Source of the DNA: Candidatus Regiella insecticola LSR1 | Lineage (GTDB): Bacteria > Pseudomonadota > Gammaproteobacteria > Enterobacterales > Enterobacteriaceae | Assembly (NCBI RefSeq): GCF_000143625.1 | Contig: NZ_GL379592.1 | Location: 186,001-250,000, forward strand | DNA length: 64,000 nucleotides | Direction: 5' to 3' | Shown here: positions 40,686 to 49,350 of the stretch, piece after piece | Position numbering within the stretch: the first letter of the stretch is position 1 | Layout of the letters: the number at the start of each line of letters is the position of its first letter | The notes under the pieces: generated by a model | Databases searched by the model: none | What the model was told of the DNA's origin: nothing | What the model saw: only the letters and a program-made list of their open reading frames with translations | Position numbers and translations under genes: made by a program

Positions 40686-41891
40686 TTAATTTTTCTGCAA
40701 ATTGTAAATAACTTCATTAGCTGCCTTTCTAACTCGCTGGTCAATTGCTAAAACCTCTTCTACACTGCTTGGCTCTTTTGATGCCTGTTCTTCAACTACT
40801 TTTTCATTCACTTTTACAATATCAGTAAATCTAATAGTGCCGTCGAGAAATTTCTGTACTGCAATTTCATTGGCGGCGTTAAGTGCGGTGGTTGCTGCCT
40901 GGCCGCTGTGACAAGCATCAATCGCTAATTGCAAGCAAGGATAACGCTGCTTATCAGGTTGCGTGAATGTTAACGCTCCCATCTGGCAAAAATTGAGAGC
41001 GTCAACACCCGACTTAATCCGATCAGGATAAGCCATCGCATAAGCAATAGGTATCCGCATATCAGGAGAGCCCAATTGCGCCAATACACTACCGTCGTTA
41101 TAACGCACCATGGAGTGAATAACAGACTGGGGATGCAACACCACTTCAATCTGAATTTGCTCGGCAGAAGCGTTAAATAACCAACGTGCTTCAATATATT
41201 CCAGCCCTTTATTCATCATAGTCGCGGAGTCAACTGAAATTTTACGTCCCATTGACCAATTAGGATGAGCACAAGCTTGCTTCGGTGTTACATCGCCAAA
41301 TTTCGTTACGGGAATATCACGGAGCGGGCCACCAGAGCCTGTCAAAATAATAGATGACACACCTTGTTCCACTAGCGAAACATCACCTAAACGTTGCTGC
41401 ATTTGTTGGGGCAAACATTGAAAAATGGCATTGTGTTCACTGTCGATCGGTAATAGCTGTGCCCCATTTTTTTTCACTGCATCCATGAAAATACGGCCGC
41501 AGGTGATGAGTGATTCTTTATTTGCCAACAATACTCGCTTACCTGCCTCAATGGCGGCCAAGGTAGGCAACAGTCCAGCAATACCGACAATAGCAGCTAT
41601 AACTTGATCAACTTCAGATAACTTTGCTAATTCACAAGCAGCGTGCTTACTAGAAATAACCTCTGTTTTTATTTTCTTTTCGTCTAACAGCTTCCGTAGC
41701 GCGCATGCTGCAATTTCATCTGCCATCGCCACATACTTTGGCATAAACTCCTGACATTGCGCGGCCATTTTATTCACATTATATCCGCCAACCAAAGCTG
41801 TCACGCTAAATAAATCAGGATGCGCCTTTATCACCTCCAAAGCCTGACAGCCGATGGAACCGGTAGAGCCAAGTATAGTCAGACGTTTCAT
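40686..41891 (-). CDS. dxr: 1-deoxy-D-xylulose 5-phosphate reductoisomerase
   Basis: Second enzyme of the MEP isoprenoid pathway, NADPH-dependent; its product pathway feeds UppS next door. The 401 residues show the NADPH fold [25 protein letters not shown], the acidic metal site in [23 protein letters not shown] and [15 protein letters not shown]. The length fits the family (398 in E. coli). It lies 28 bp after frr. Confidence 0.97.
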   Translation of the reverse strand: MKRLTILGSTGSIGCQALEVIKAHPDLFSVTALVGGYNVNKMAAQCQEFMPKYVAMADEIAACALRKLLDEKKIKTEVISSKHAACELAKLSEVDQVIAAIVGIAGLLPTLAAIEAGKRVLLANKESLITCGRIFMDAVKKNGAQLLPIDSEHNAIFQCLPQQMQQRLGDVSLVEQGVSSIILTGSGGPLRDIPVTKFGDVTPKQACAHPNWSMGRKISVDSATMMNKGLEYIEARWLFNASAEQIQIEVVLHPQSVIHSMVRYNDGSVLAQLGSPDMRIPIAYAMAYPDRIKSGVDALNFCQMGALTFTQPDKQRYPCLQLAIDACHSGQAATTALNAANEIAVQKFLDGTIRFTDIVKVNEKVVEEQASKEPSSVEEVLAIDQRVRKAANEVIYNLQKN

Positions 41892-41920
41892 AGAGATCTT
41901 CTAACGTAAAATAATAGCAA

Positions 41921-42478
41921 TTAAAATTCTTTTAGTTCTTCTTCTTTCTTTTTTAATAATTCATCAATTTTCTTGATAGAGCCGTCGGTTAACTTTTGTA
42001 TTTTATCTTGAGCCTGCCGTTCTTCGTCTTCACTGATCGCTTTGTCTTTCAGCAAAACTTTAATTTTTTCGTTAGCATCTCGGCGAACATTACGTATAGC
42101 AACACGGCTATTTTCAGCGTCCTGCCCGACGATTTTTATTAATTCTTTACGGCGTTCTTCCGTCAATGGAGGCAGGGGGATACGGATCCTACTGCCCGCA
42201 GAAGACGGATTAAGCCCCAAATCAGAGGCTATAATGGCTTTTTCTACTACTGAGATTAAATTACGATCAAATACGTCAATCGCTAAAGTTCTGGCATCTT
42301 CTGCTACTACACTAGCCAATTGACGCAAAGGGGTGGCACTACCGTAATATTCAACTTTAATGCCATCAAGAATAGAAGGAGAAGCTCGACCAGTACGAAT
42401 TCTGCTACTTTGTGTTTGGAATGTCGCTATGCATTTTTCCATGCGCTCAATAGCGTTTACTCTAATGTCATTAATCAC
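41921..42478 (-). CDS. frr: ribosome recycling factor
   Basis: Dissociates post-termination ribosomes with EF-G. The 185-residue length is the E. coli length. Recognised by [19 protein letters not shown], the three-helix bundle with [17 protein letters not shown], and [21 protein letters not shown]. Spacing to pyrH is enlarged by an ERIC insertion at 42512-42644. Otherwise it is in the standard tsf-pyrH-frr order. Confidence 0.98.
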   Translation of the reverse strand: MINDIRVNAIERMEKCIATFQTQSSRIRTGRASPSILDGIKVEYYGSATPLRQLASVVAEDARTLAIDVFDRNLISVVEKAIIASDLGLNPSSAGSRIRIPLPPLTEERRKELIKIVGQDAENSRVAIRNVRRDANEKIKVLLKDKAISEDEERQAQDKIQKLTDGSIKKIDELLKKKEEELKEF

Positions 42479-42511
42479 GTTATGAACCCTAAAAATGATA
42501 ATTAAATTGGC

Positions 42512-42644
42512 TTATCCCCTTCGCCTTTCAAATTACAGCGGCGTTGGCAGCGATCATTGACCTCCGTCATTCATGTACTACGTGTACACTTCGGGGATTC
42601 GATTGATTTGCCGCCTTGCCGTAACTCGAAATTCATTGGATATA
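42512..42644. repeat. ERIC-like repeat (~133 bp), overlapping the pyrH 3' end
   Basis: Runs from TTATCCCCTTCGCCTTTCAA to CATTGGATATA, classic centre type with CATGTACTACGTGTACACTT. The last 12 bp encode the C-terminal YIQ and the TGA stop of pyrH. It lies in the pyrH-frr spacer of an essential operon. Confidence 0.9.
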
Positions 42645-43412
42645 TATAGTCTTCTCAGGAACAACTAAAGGCTTAGAAATTAATGTCCCTTCTTCTTCAC
42701 CCATAACAACACGTAGTAGCGCTCCTTTTTTATTCATATTAAACACGCGAATCGGTAGATTGTGATCCCGTGCTAAAGTAAAAGCGGCGAGATCCATTAC
42801 TTTAAGCTCTTTATCCAATACCTGTTTATAAGTTAAGTGTCGATATAATTCGGCCTTTGGATCTTTTGCAGGATCTGCTGCGTAAACACCGTCAACTTTA
42901 GTGGCTTTTAACACAATGTCCGCTTCAATTTCAATCCCACGTAAACAAGCAGCAGAATCTGTAGTAAAAAAGGGATTGCCGGTGCCAGCAGAAAAAATGA
43001 CGACACGGTTATCACGTAATAAACTGATGGCCTCAGCCCAGCTATAATTGTCGCATACTCCACTGAGTGAAATAGCCGACATCAAACGGGCACTCACACA
43101 AGCTCGATGAAGTGCATCACGCATTGCCAAACCATTCATGACGGTCGCTAACATACCCATATGGTCACCCACCACACGGTTCATGCCCGCTTCTGCCAAA
43201 CCAGCCCCACGGAACAAATTTCCCCCACCAATGACCACACCAACTTGAGTTTCTAGTTTAGTCAGTTCTTTTATTTCATTCACCATACGATTTAAAACTT
43301 CAGGATCAATACCAGAACCTTCTTTACCTTGTAGCGCCTCGCCGCTTAATTTTAGCAGAATACGTTTATATTTAGGTTCGGGTTTTGGTTCAGGTTTTGT
43401 GTCTTTTGCCAT
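42633..43412 (-). CDS. pyrH: uridylate kinase
   Basis: Hexameric UMP kinase, allosterically controlled by GTP and UTP. Starting at ATG 43412 ([13 protein letters not shown]) gives 259 residues; a longer upstream ORF reaching 43472 lacks support. Family motifs: [54 protein letters not shown] and KATKVDGVY. The N-terminus has a KPEP repeat. The C-terminus runs about 12 residues past the usual EGTLI end, and the last three (YIQ) come from an ERIC copy, so the original stop was lost. Confidence 0.95.
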   Translation of the reverse strand: MAKDTKPEPKPEPKYKRILLKLSGEALQGKEGSGIDPEVLNRMVNEIKELTKLETQVGVVIGGGNLFRGAGLAEAGMNRVVGDHMGMLATVMNGLAMRDALHRACVSARLMSAISLSGVCDNYSWAEAISLLRDNRVVIFSAGTGNPFFTTDSAACLRGIEIEADIVLKATKVDGVYAADPAKDPKAELYRHLTYKQVLDKELKVMDLAAFTLARDHNLPIRVFNMNKKGALLRVVMGEEEGTLISKPLVVPEKTIYIQ

Positions 43413-43471
43413 GGTGTTATGTCCTAAAGCAGCAGTATTGGGGAAGTGTGAGTTTCGGGGAACTAGTGACA

Positions 43472-43591
43472 TATACCCTGCGCCTTTGAAGCCGCCGCGT
43501 TGTTAGCTGCGGGTGCTCACCTCATGGTATGTCTACACTCATCGATCGGTCGCCCTGGCAGCAGAAGGCAACTTCAAAGGCGAAAGGTATA
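43472..43591. repeat. ERIC-like repeat (120 bp), upstream of pyrH
   Basis: Runs from TATACCCTGCGCCTTTGAAG to AAAGGCGAAAGGTATA, with a CATGGTATGTCTACACTCAT centre. It lies in the tsf-pyrH spacer beside a family-3 palindrome and the tsf terminator. Confidence 0.88.
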
Positions 43592-43593
43592 TC

Positions 43594-43654
43594 AGAGCCT
43601 GTTCGAATTTTTTTCTTGTCTGAGCGTCACTCAAGAAGATTTCGAATAGGCTCT
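43594..43654. repeat. 61-bp family-3 palindrome, tsf-pyrH spacer
   Basis: AGAGCCTGTTCGAA..TTTCTTG and CAAGAAGATTTCGAATAGGCTCT pair around a short GAGCGTC-containing loop. It is the compact form of the arms around the bamA-skp composite. A half-copy (ATTTCGAATAGGCTCT) lies at about 44635-44650. Confidence 0.75.
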
Positions 43655-43682
43655 AAGATGTCTTTTGTCAAAATTTGAAAAA

Positions 43683-43706
43683 TAAAACCGCCCATCGGCG
43701 GTTTTA
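43683..43706 (-). terminator. intrinsic terminator after tsf
   Basis: TAAAACCGCC / GGCGGTTTTA is a perfect 10-bp stem with a 4-nt loop. On the minus strand it sits 9 nt past the tsf stop and ends in a T-run. It separates rpsB-tsf from the pyrH transcript. Confidence 0.88.
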
Positions 43707-43715
43707 TACGGATGT

Positions 43716-44576
43716 TTAAGAAGATGCACTCATGGCTGCCACTTCTGCAGCAAAATCATGTTGGATTTTTTCAATCCCTTCACCTACTTCATAACGAACG
43801 AAAGCGGTTACATCAGCGTTATGTTCCTTCAATAACTGTGCAACAGTTTTATTCGTATCCATCACGAAATTCTGGCCAGTCAGGGAAATTTCACTGGTAA
43901 ACTTACGCATCCGACCTTCGACCATTTTTTCAGCAATTTCACGTGGCTTGCCAGACTGCATAGCAATATCCAATTGAATCTGGTGCTCACGAGTGACAAC
44001 TGCCTCTGGAACAGCTTCCGCTTTAAGGTATTCTGGTTTGCTCGCTGTGATATGCATTGCAATGTGCTTCAACAATTCTGCATCCGCATTTTTTCCGGCC
44101 ACTATCACTCCGATTTTGGCACCGCCGTGCAAATATGAACCTACCACATCACCTTCAACTAGGGTAACACGGCGAATAACGATATTTTCACCCAATTTAG
44201 CAACTAAAGCGACACGTTGTTCTTCGAATTTAGCTTGCAAGCAGGTAATATCAGTTGCTTTATCAGTGAGCGCTTGGCTTATCACTTTTTCACCAAATGC
44301 ATAGAAATCAGGATTTGTCGCTACAAAATCTGTTTCACAATTTAACTCAATCATTGCAGCAATTTTTTTGTCTGAGCTGAGTTGAGCCAGAATAATACCT
44401 TCAGCGGCAACACGCCCTGTCTTCTTTGCTGCTTTTGCTTGACCTGATTTACGCATATTATCGATAGAGAGCTCAATATCACCGTTAGCTTCAACTAAGG
44501 CTTTTTTGCAATCCATCATGCCGACACCGGTACGTTCACGGAGTTCTTTTACCATGGCAGCAGTAATATCAACCAT
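43716..44576 (-). CDS. tsf: translation elongation factor Ts
   Basis: Guanine nucleotide exchange factor for EF-Tu. The 286 residues begin with the UBA-like domain ([28 protein letters not shown]) and contain the EF-Tu-contacting [11 protein letters not shown], then the core and the C-terminal module. Length is typical (283 in E. coli). It is transcribed after rpsB and ends at a strong intrinsic terminator. Confidence 0.98.
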   Translation of the reverse strand: MVDITAAMVKELRERTGVGMMDCKKALVEANGDIELSIDNMRKSGQAKAAKKTGRVAAEGIILAQLSSDKKIAAMIELNCETDFVATNPDFYAFGEKVISQALTDKATDITCLQAKFEEQRVALVAKLGENIVIRRVTLVEGDVVGSYLHGGAKIGVIVAGKNADAELLKHIAMHITASKPEYLKAEAVPEAVVTREHQIQLDIAMQSGKPREIAEKMVEGRMRKFTSEISLTGQNFVMDTNKTVAQLLKEHNADVTAFVRYEVGEGIEKIQHDFAAEVAAMSASS

Positions 44577-44616
44577 TTTATTTTCCTCATTTATCTCGTA
44601 GGGGAGAATAGTGCCT

Positions 44617-44673
44617 CTATAGAGAACCTGCTGGATTTCGAATAGGCTCTATATAGAAAACGCGCTGGATTAA
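44617..44673. repeat. imperfect tandem repeat with family-3 half-copy, rpsB-tsf spacer
   Basis: Two ~22-nt direct repeats (CTATAGAGAACCTGCTGGATT and CTATATAGAAAACGCGCTGGA) lie side by side. A family-3 arm (TCGAATAGGCTCT) lies between them. This suggests local duplication around the palindrome in the rpsB-tsf spacer, where enterobacteria often have an attenuator hairpin. Confidence 0.5.
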
Positions 44674-44677
44674 GAAA

Positions 44678-45406
44678 TTATTCAGCTTGTTCGCTAAATA
44701 TTTGCTCCGCTTGCACAGCTAAATCCTGAGAATGGCCTTCATGAATCGCGGTAGCAACCGCTTCCAGGTACAAATTAATTGCCCGGATTGCGTCATCATT
44801 ACCTGGAATAATAAAATCGATACCCGTTGGACTAGAATTCGTATCAACAATTGAAAATATGGGGATACCTAAGTTATTGGCTTCTTTGATAGCAATATGC
44901 TCATGATTGGCATCAATAACAAAGAGCGCATCGGGCAGTCCTCCCATGTCTTTTATCCCACCCAAACTGTTTTCTAGATTGGATAATTCACGTGTACGCA
45001 TTAATACTTCTTTTTTAGTTAGCTTCTCAAAGGTGCCATCTTGAGACTGGCTTTCTAACTCTTTTAAACGCTTGATAGATTGACGAACGGTTTTCCAGTT
45101 AGTCAACATCCCGCCTAACCAGCGATGGTTAACAAAATACTGTTTGCAATCCTCAGCCGTCTTCTTGATCGATTCACTTGCTGCACGTTTAGTTCCAACG
45201 AACAAAATTTTACCTTTACGAGTAGAAATTTTTTTCAATTCAGCCAAAGCTTCATTGAGCATCGGAACTGTTTTTTCTAGATTAATGATGTGAACCTTGT
45301 TACGTGTTCCGAAAATGTAAGGACCCATTTTCGGATTCCAGTAACGAGTTTGGTGACCATAGTGGACACCCGCTTCGAGCATTTTGCGCATGGAAACAAT
45401 TGCCAT
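44678..45406 (-). CDS. rpsB: 30S ribosomal protein S2
   Basis: Essential 30S protein needed for S1 binding. Starting at ATG 45406 ([20 protein letters not shown]) gives 242 residues, as in E. coli (241). An ORF reaching 45598 runs through the leader and is rejected. Signatures: [46 protein letters not shown] and [15 protein letters not shown]. First gene of the conserved block. In E. coli S2 represses rpsB-tsf through the leader; the leader here looks comparable in position. Confidence 0.98.
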   Translation of the reverse strand: MAIVSMRKMLEAGVHYGHQTRYWNPKMGPYIFGTRNKVHIINLEKTVPMLNEALAELKKISTRKGKILFVGTKRAASESIKKTAEDCKQYFVNHRWLGGMLTNWKTVRQSIKRLKELESQSQDGTFEKLTKKEVLMRTRELSNLENSLGGIKDMGGLPDALFVIDANHEHIAIKEANNLGIPIFSIVDTNSSPTGIDFIIPGNDDAIRAINLYLEAVATAIHEGHSQDLAVQAEQIFSEQAE

Positions 45407-45600
45407 GATTAAAGCCTCTTTATTTTGGTTGGGGTTATGCCTCCACAAATCCCATAACGCCGACCCAGTAAATACCTTCCACCTATTTTTTATTAAACTA
45501 AGTGATAAATTCCTGAGCACCCCGGTGTATGTGACGATTTGTGTGTGTTCTTGACACATTAGGCGCGTTTTATACCATAAACCGCCACCATACACCAATT
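45407..45600 (-). promoter_or_regulatory. rpsB leader and promoter
   Basis: A TATAAA -10 at 45573-45568 (minus strand) is followed by a GC-rich discriminator ACGCGCC, as in growth-rate/stringently controlled promoters. TTGGTG at 45597-45592 is a plausible -35 with an 18-bp spacer. The ~160-nt leader includes GGGGTGCTCAGG and an AGAGGC-type ribosome site. S2 autoregulation is inferred from the family. Confidence 0.55.
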
Positions 45601-45641
45601 TTTGTTCCCTTCTTGGTTTTTTAGAACGCTTTCTTCTTAGT

Positions 45642-45719
45642 TTATTTTTTAGGCGGATTAATAATCATTATAATGAGAATAATTGCGATTAAAATAAGGA
45701 GTTCATTGGTGTAGATCAT
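45642..45719 (-). CDS. possible 25-aa hydrophobic membrane peptide
   Basis: The ORF reads [20 protein letters not shown] followed by NPPKK: a short N-terminus, one transmembrane helix and a basic end. AGGGAGA lies about 12 nt upstream, a weak ribosome site. No family was recognised. It lies in the AT-rich gap between rpsB and the phage-like module. It could be a small membrane toxin or a chance ORF. Confidence 0.3.
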   Translation of the reverse strand: MIYTNELLILIAIILIIMIINPPKK

Positions 45720-45865
45720 GTGATAAACACTCTCCCTCTTTCATTTTATGAAGCCAATCGATGTCAGGGCGGGATCCAACTCATTAATTAATCAATTTTA
45801 GATTATAAAACACACAATTTGTGTATATTAATTAAACATATGAGAAAATTTCGCCTGCGAAATGC

Positions 45866-46090
45866 TTAAATATTGATCTTATTGATGACAAAAAATACAA
45901 AGTGGAATCCCGCCCTGCAATCGATGTAGCCTGTTGCCTGTTCTAATGTGTCTACTTTTCCAAACGAATTATTATCTAGCCATAAATGATAATGAACGAT
46001 AGGATTAACTGCTGTTTTCGGATGACGAACAATAGTAAATTCACGGTACTGGTGTGAATGGCGGCTAAGTGTTATGAGGGTGTGAGTCAT
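45866..46090 (-). CDS. hypothetical protein, 74 aa, second gene of small operon
   Basis: Not recognised. From ATG 46090 (MTHTLITLSRHSHQYREFTI) the product is 74 residues, basic and His/aromatic-rich, with a beta-strand-like pattern (HYHLWLDNNSFGKVDTLEQATGYID) and a hydrophobic C-terminus. The ATG overlaps the stop of the upstream 120-aa gene (ATGA), so the two are coupled. The context, divergent from a Cro/C1-type regulator, suggests phage or mobile-element origin. A longer start at 46129 would overlap further. Confidence 0.5.
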   Translation of the reverse strand: MTHTLITLSRHSHQYREFTIVRHPKTAVNPIVHYHLWLDNNSFGKVDTLEQATGYIDCRAGFHFVFFVINKINI

Positions 46091-46449
46091 TTTTTTTCCC
46101 AAGCCCCCATTGCTATTTTGCCAACACATTCGATAAAAACAGTAGAGTATTTAACGCACTTCAATCCCTGCTGATGGTTAATGATTTGCGTTAATAATAA
46201 GAAATAATGATGCTCGAGATCATTTTGTGCTGGGTGTAACAACATAGCGAAAAATATTGCATAGCTGTCGTTATTGAGGATATTTGGCTTGATATTGCTC
46301 GTGGTTAAATAGAAAAGAAATAACTCCCTGTCTTTATGTATGGAAAGTAATGAATTCATATCTTTTTTCAATGGGATCATATTCCGTTTTGATTTTTCCA
46401 CTGAAATTACATTGCTTTCCCTTAGTTTATTTTGCGGCATTTCTTTCAT
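46087..46449 (-). CDS. hypothetical protein, 120 aa, first gene of small operon
   Basis: Not recognised. The N-terminus is Lys/Glu/Asn-rich and polar; the middle and C-terminal parts (FLFYLTTSNIKPNIL, AIFFAMLLHP, HHYFLLLTQII) are helical and hydrophobic but not clearly membrane-spanning. AAGGA lies before the ATG. It is divergent from the Xre regulator at 46549 across a ~100-bp spacer containing a perfect palindrome, so it is probably the regulator's target operon. Confidence 0.5.
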   Translation of the reverse strand: MKEMPQNKLRESNVISVEKSKRNMIPLKKDMNSLLSIHKDRELFLFYLTTSNIKPNILNNDSYAIFFAMLLHPAQNDLEHHYFLLLTQIINHQQGLKCVKYSTVFIECVGKIAMGAWEKK

Positions 46450-46527
46450 GAATTATCCTTACTCGGTGGATTGCGAATCCTTCGTCATTGCTCCTGCTAG
46501 GCACAAGAGTATTGGCCGAAGATTAAC

Positions 46528-46539
46528 TCCTATATAGGA
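46528..46539. promoter_or_regulatory. candidate operator palindrome TCCTATATAGGA
   Basis: A perfect 12-bp palindrome lies 9 bp before the regulator ATG, within the divergent spacer. It overlaps the AGGA ribosome site and a TATA-rich -10-like sequence. A Cro/C1-type protein could bind it for autoregulation. The assignment is positional. Confidence 0.45.
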
Positions 46540-46548
46540 TTACTGTCA

Positions 46549-46842
46549 ATGACGCTAAGTGAAAAAATAAAAGCAATAAGAAAATCTGAAGGGTTGAGTA
46601 AGGCTAAATTTTGTGAATTTACGAATATCCCATTGAGTACATTAGATAAATATGAAATGGGTAAATTTGAACCGAGTGGTGCTACACTCATGAAAATTAC
46701 TCAGCATCCCCTCTTCATAAAATATACTTTATGGTTGATGACAGGTAATGCAGCCCCAAAAGCCGGACAAATATCGCCGGCGCTCTCCCCTGGTGGGCAC
46801 GAAAATATATTCAACCACCTAAAAGACCAAAAGGCTGGTTAA
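46549..46842 (+). CDS. phage-type Cro/C1 (Xre) helix-turn-helix regulator, 97 aa
   Basis: The N-terminal HTH is clear: LSEKIKAIRKSEGLSKAKFCEFTNIPLSTLDKYEMGKFEPS, with helices 2-3 in KAKFCEFTNIPLSTLDKYE. The C-terminal part (HPLFIKYTLWLMTG..AAPKAGQISPALSP) is the tail I associate with small repressor-like proteins of enterobacterial prophages. It is probably a repressor of the divergent two-gene operon and of itself. No integrase or structural phage genes are nearby, so this is a remnant or a domesticated switch. Confidence 0.75.
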   Translation: MTLSEKIKAIRKSEGLSKAKFCEFTNIPLSTLDKYEMGKFEPSGATLMKITQHPLFIKYTLWLMTGNAAPKAGQISPALSPGGHENIFNHLKDQKAG

Positions 46843-46961
46843 CTGCGGATAAAATTAAAAAAACATGGGGAAAAGGCGGTATTTGCTCCGAAAAAAATTA
46901 TTTTGATAAATATTAATTTATGATTTGAAAACCTTTCTTGCTACATTTTGATATCAAGGTA

Positions 46962-47082
46962 TATACCCTTTGCCTTTGAAGTTGCCTTCGGCTGCCAAGG
47001 CGACCGACCGATGAGCGTGGACATACCATGAGGGCGAGAGCTCGCAGCCAACAACGCGGCGGCTTCAAAGGCGAAGGGTATA
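46962..47082. repeat. ERIC-like repeat (121 bp), upstream of gpmA
   Basis: Runs from TATACCCTTTGCCTTTGAAG to AAAGGCGAAGGGTATA, with a GATGAGCGTGGACATACCAT centre. It ends 76 bp before the gpmA start, so it may lie in or next to its promoter. Confidence 0.9.
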
Positions 47083-47158
47083 GCAGCAAGGTTACGCCGT
47101 TTATGGCAAGAAAAATATTAAGCACGAAGTCTAAGATAATATTTGAGGATATCAAGTA

Positions 47159-47911
47159 ATGACAGTCACTAAGTTAGTTTTGGTAAGGCATGGTGAGAGT
47201 GAGTGGAATAAAGAAAATCGTTTTACCGGTTGGGCTGATGTCGATTTGTCTGATAAAGGTCGCCTCGAAGCCAAACAGGCCGGTGATTTACTAAAGAAAG
47301 AAGGTTTTATATTCGATCTTGCCTATACCTCAGTATTAAAACGTGCTGCCAGTACTTTATCATCTGTGCTAATGCGTTTAGGCCAATCTGAGTTGCCCGT
47401 TGAAGCATCTTGGAAACTTAACGAACGTCATTACGGGGCGTTACAGGGGTTGGATAAAGCTGAAACGGCTAAAAAGTATGGCGAGGAGCAAGTGAAACAG
47501 TGGCGCCGTGGTTTCGCCATCAGTCCACCTGAATTGACAAAAGAGGACGAGCGCTACCCTGGCCATGATCCACGTTACGCCGCGCTACTTTCCCATGAAT
47601 TACCTCTCACTGAAAGTCTGGCTTCAACTATTGAGCGAGTTATTCCATACTGGCAACAAGTCATCAAACCACGTGTCATGGAAGGCAAAGGTGTCATTAT
47701 TGTCGCTCATGGTAATTCGCTCCGAGCACTGGTGAAATATCTTGATAATATGAGCGAAGAAGCGATTATGGAACTTAATATCCCCACCGCTGTGCCCTTG
47801 GTGTATGAACTTGACAAAGATTTAAAACCTATCAAACATTATTATTTGGGAGACAGCGAAGAAATTGCGAAAAAAGCAGCAGCTGTTGCTCATCAAGGTA
47901 GCGCTCAATAG
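47159..47911 (+). CDS. gpmA: 2,3-bisphosphoglycerate-dependent phosphoglycerate mutase
   Basis: Glycolytic/gluconeogenic enzyme interconverting 3- and 2-phosphoglycerate. The 250 residues (E. coli length) contain the phosphohistidine motif [10 protein letters not shown] (His 11), [16 protein letters not shown] and the second catalytic His in [10 protein letters not shown]. The usual RAIHTLW stretch is RAASTLSS here, a local divergence (His/Trp lost) that may or may not matter. It is close to zitB as in E. coli. Confidence 0.95.
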   Translation: MTVTKLVLVRHGESEWNKENRFTGWADVDLSDKGRLEAKQAGDLLKKEGFIFDLAYTSVLKRAASTLSSVLMRLGQSELPVEASWKLNERHYGALQGLDKAETAKKYGEEQVKQWRRGFAISPPELTKEDERYPGHDPRYAALLSHELPLTESLASTIERVIPYWQQVIKPRVMEGKGVIIVAHGNSLRALVKYLDNMSEEAIMELNIPTAVPLVYELDKDLKPIKHYYLGDSEEIAKKAAAVAHQGSAQ

Positions 47912-47915
47912 CCTG

Positions 47916-48041
47916 TATACCCTTCGCCTTTCAAGTTACGGCAAGGTGGCCAGGGCGACCGACCGATGAGCGTAGATAGACTACCTGATGAGGCGAACAC
48001 CCGCAGCCAACGCCGCCGTAACTTGAAAGACGAAGGGTATA
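47916..48041. repeat. ERIC-like repeat (126 bp), gpmA-zitB spacer
   Basis: Runs from TATACCCTTCGCCTTTCAAG to AAGACGAAGGGTATA. It starts 5 bp after the gpmA stop. An in-frame reading through it extends the zitB ORF upstream but is not native sequence. Confidence 0.9.
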
Positions 48042-48064
48042 GAAAAAATTTAGGAATAAACCCT

Positions 48065-48996
48065 ATGACTAATTCTTCATCATTTTTGCAAGATAGTAAT
48101 AGTAAGCGCTTATTCATCGCTTTTGTCGTCACTGTGCTGTTTATGCTGGCAGAAGTGATTGGCGGTTTGATCTCTAGTTCACTCGCATTATTAGCTGACG
48201 CCGGTCATATGGTAACCGATGCGATGGCGTTATTCATCGCGCTGGTTGCCGTGCACTTTTCTCGGCGTAAACCCAATACTCGCCATACTTTTGGTTATCT
48301 GCGATTAACCACGATAGCCGCCTTTGTTAATGCTACGGCATTGCTGCTGATTGTCTTATTAATCATTTGGGAAGCCGTTCACCGATTTATCGAACCCCAT
48401 CATGTGCTGGGTCTCCCAATGCTGGTTATTGCCGTCGCCGGATTTTGCGCTAATCTCTTTTCTTTTTGGATACTGCACCGCGGCACTGAAGAAAAAAATA
48501 TTAATGTGCGGGGGCTGCCACTTTACATGTACTGGGTGACTTACTGGGTTCTGTAGGTGCCATCATTGCAGCAGTGGTTATTTTGACAACTGGCTGGAGT
48601 CCAATAGATCCTATCTTATCCATACTCGTTTCAGTATTAGTACTGCGCAGTGCCTGGCGTTTATTAAAAGAAAGCTTTCACGAATTACTTGAAGGGGCGC
48701 CGAAAGATGTGGATATCGACCAATTACGTAAAGAATTATGTCTTAATATTGATGAAATAGATGATGTTCATCATGTTCATTTATGGCAAGCAGGTGAGCA
48801 ACGCTTAATGACACTGCATGTCCGCGTCACACCGCCTGAAGATCACGATAATCTATTACAACGTATCCAACAGTATTTATTAAAGCATCATAATATTGGC
48901 CATGCGACTATTCAGACAGAATACCAGCCTTGTAAAGGAGAAGATTGTGATATCAGTCAATTAGCCAATATTAGCGGCACTCAACACCGGCATTAA
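48065..48996 (+). pseudogene. zitB: zitB, zinc/cation efflux (CDF) transporter, frameshifted
   Basis: Cation-diffusion-facilitator antiporter exporting Zn2+. The first part (48065-48556) gives TM1-TM5 with the metal site [11 protein letters not shown]. The frame then breaks in a G-run at 48510-48514 ([11 protein letters not shown] instead of the expected [16 protein letters not shown]). The rest continues in another frame from ~48511 to 48996 ([20 protein letters not shown]..., [18 protein letters not shown]). Two extra Gs, or one missing, explain it. The second half contains the TM6 metal ligands HxxxD and the cytosolic domain. It is either non-functional or relies on slippage at the G tract. 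Confidence 0.85.
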
Positions 48997-49047
48997 CAAA
49001 AATTTTTCATTTCACTCTCTATAACCCTATTTTTATCCGGTATGCCT

Positions 49048-49072
49048 TATATCCTTCGCCTTTGAATCGGCA
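49048..49072. repeat. ERIC-like terminal fragment
   Basis: TATATCCTTCGCCTTTGAA matches one ERIC end and continues briefly (TCGGCAAGGC). The rest of the element is missing. Confidence 0.55.
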
Positions 49073-49133
49073 AGGCAGGGTTTTCCAACTAACCTGTGTT
49101 AAAATACTGCGGCTAACAGCGAAAGCTTCGGCA

Positions 49134-49259
49134 TATACCCTTCGCCCTTTAAGTTGCCGCTAGGCGGCCAGGGGTGAGGCCGATGAGCGTAGACATACTA
49201 CGTGATTCGGGCGAACCCTCGCAGCCAACAACGCGGCAGCTTAAAAGGCGAAGGGTATA
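49134..49259. repeat. ERIC-like repeat (126 bp), upstream of rapA
   Basis: Runs from TATACCCTTCGCCCTTTAAG to AAAAGGCGAAGGGTATA, with a GATGAGCGTAGACATACTAC centre. It ends 91 bp before the rapA start. Confidence 0.92.
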
Positions 49260-49350
49260 GCTATGACAGCAATCAATACAGCAAGGCATAAGGCATGCGG
49301 TATTTTAATTTTGTAATCAAGTCTATTGAAAAAATCGAGCAAATAATTTT

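Larger units (their letters stand above)
48997..49350. other. zitB-rapA spacer with two ERIC-like pieces
   Basis: The 354-bp gap contains a short ERIC end (49048-~49070) and a full copy (49134-49259), and otherwise AT-rich sequence. ATGCCTTAT at 49042-49050 and ATAAGGCAT near 49286-49294 form a distant inverted repeat around both. No gene was seen; the rapA promoter should lie just downstream of the second copy. Confidence 0.6.

Noticed and set aside
45409-45598. ORF extension upstream of rpsB (64 extra residues)
   Set aside because: It covers the promoter and leader; S2 has a conserved N-terminus beginning at [11 protein letters not shown].
46800-46920. Second reading frame after the Xre regulator giving PPKRPKGWLTADKIKKTWGK and onward to a stop
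   Set aside because: It looks phage-protein-like, but the frame is closed by a stop codon upstream, has no start and overlaps the regulator's own plausible C-terminus. It may be a decayed fragment; not enough to call a gene.
47966-48064. ORF extension of zitB through the upstream ERIC
   Set aside because: The codons come from the repeat, and family members start near MTNSSS-type sequences at 48065.
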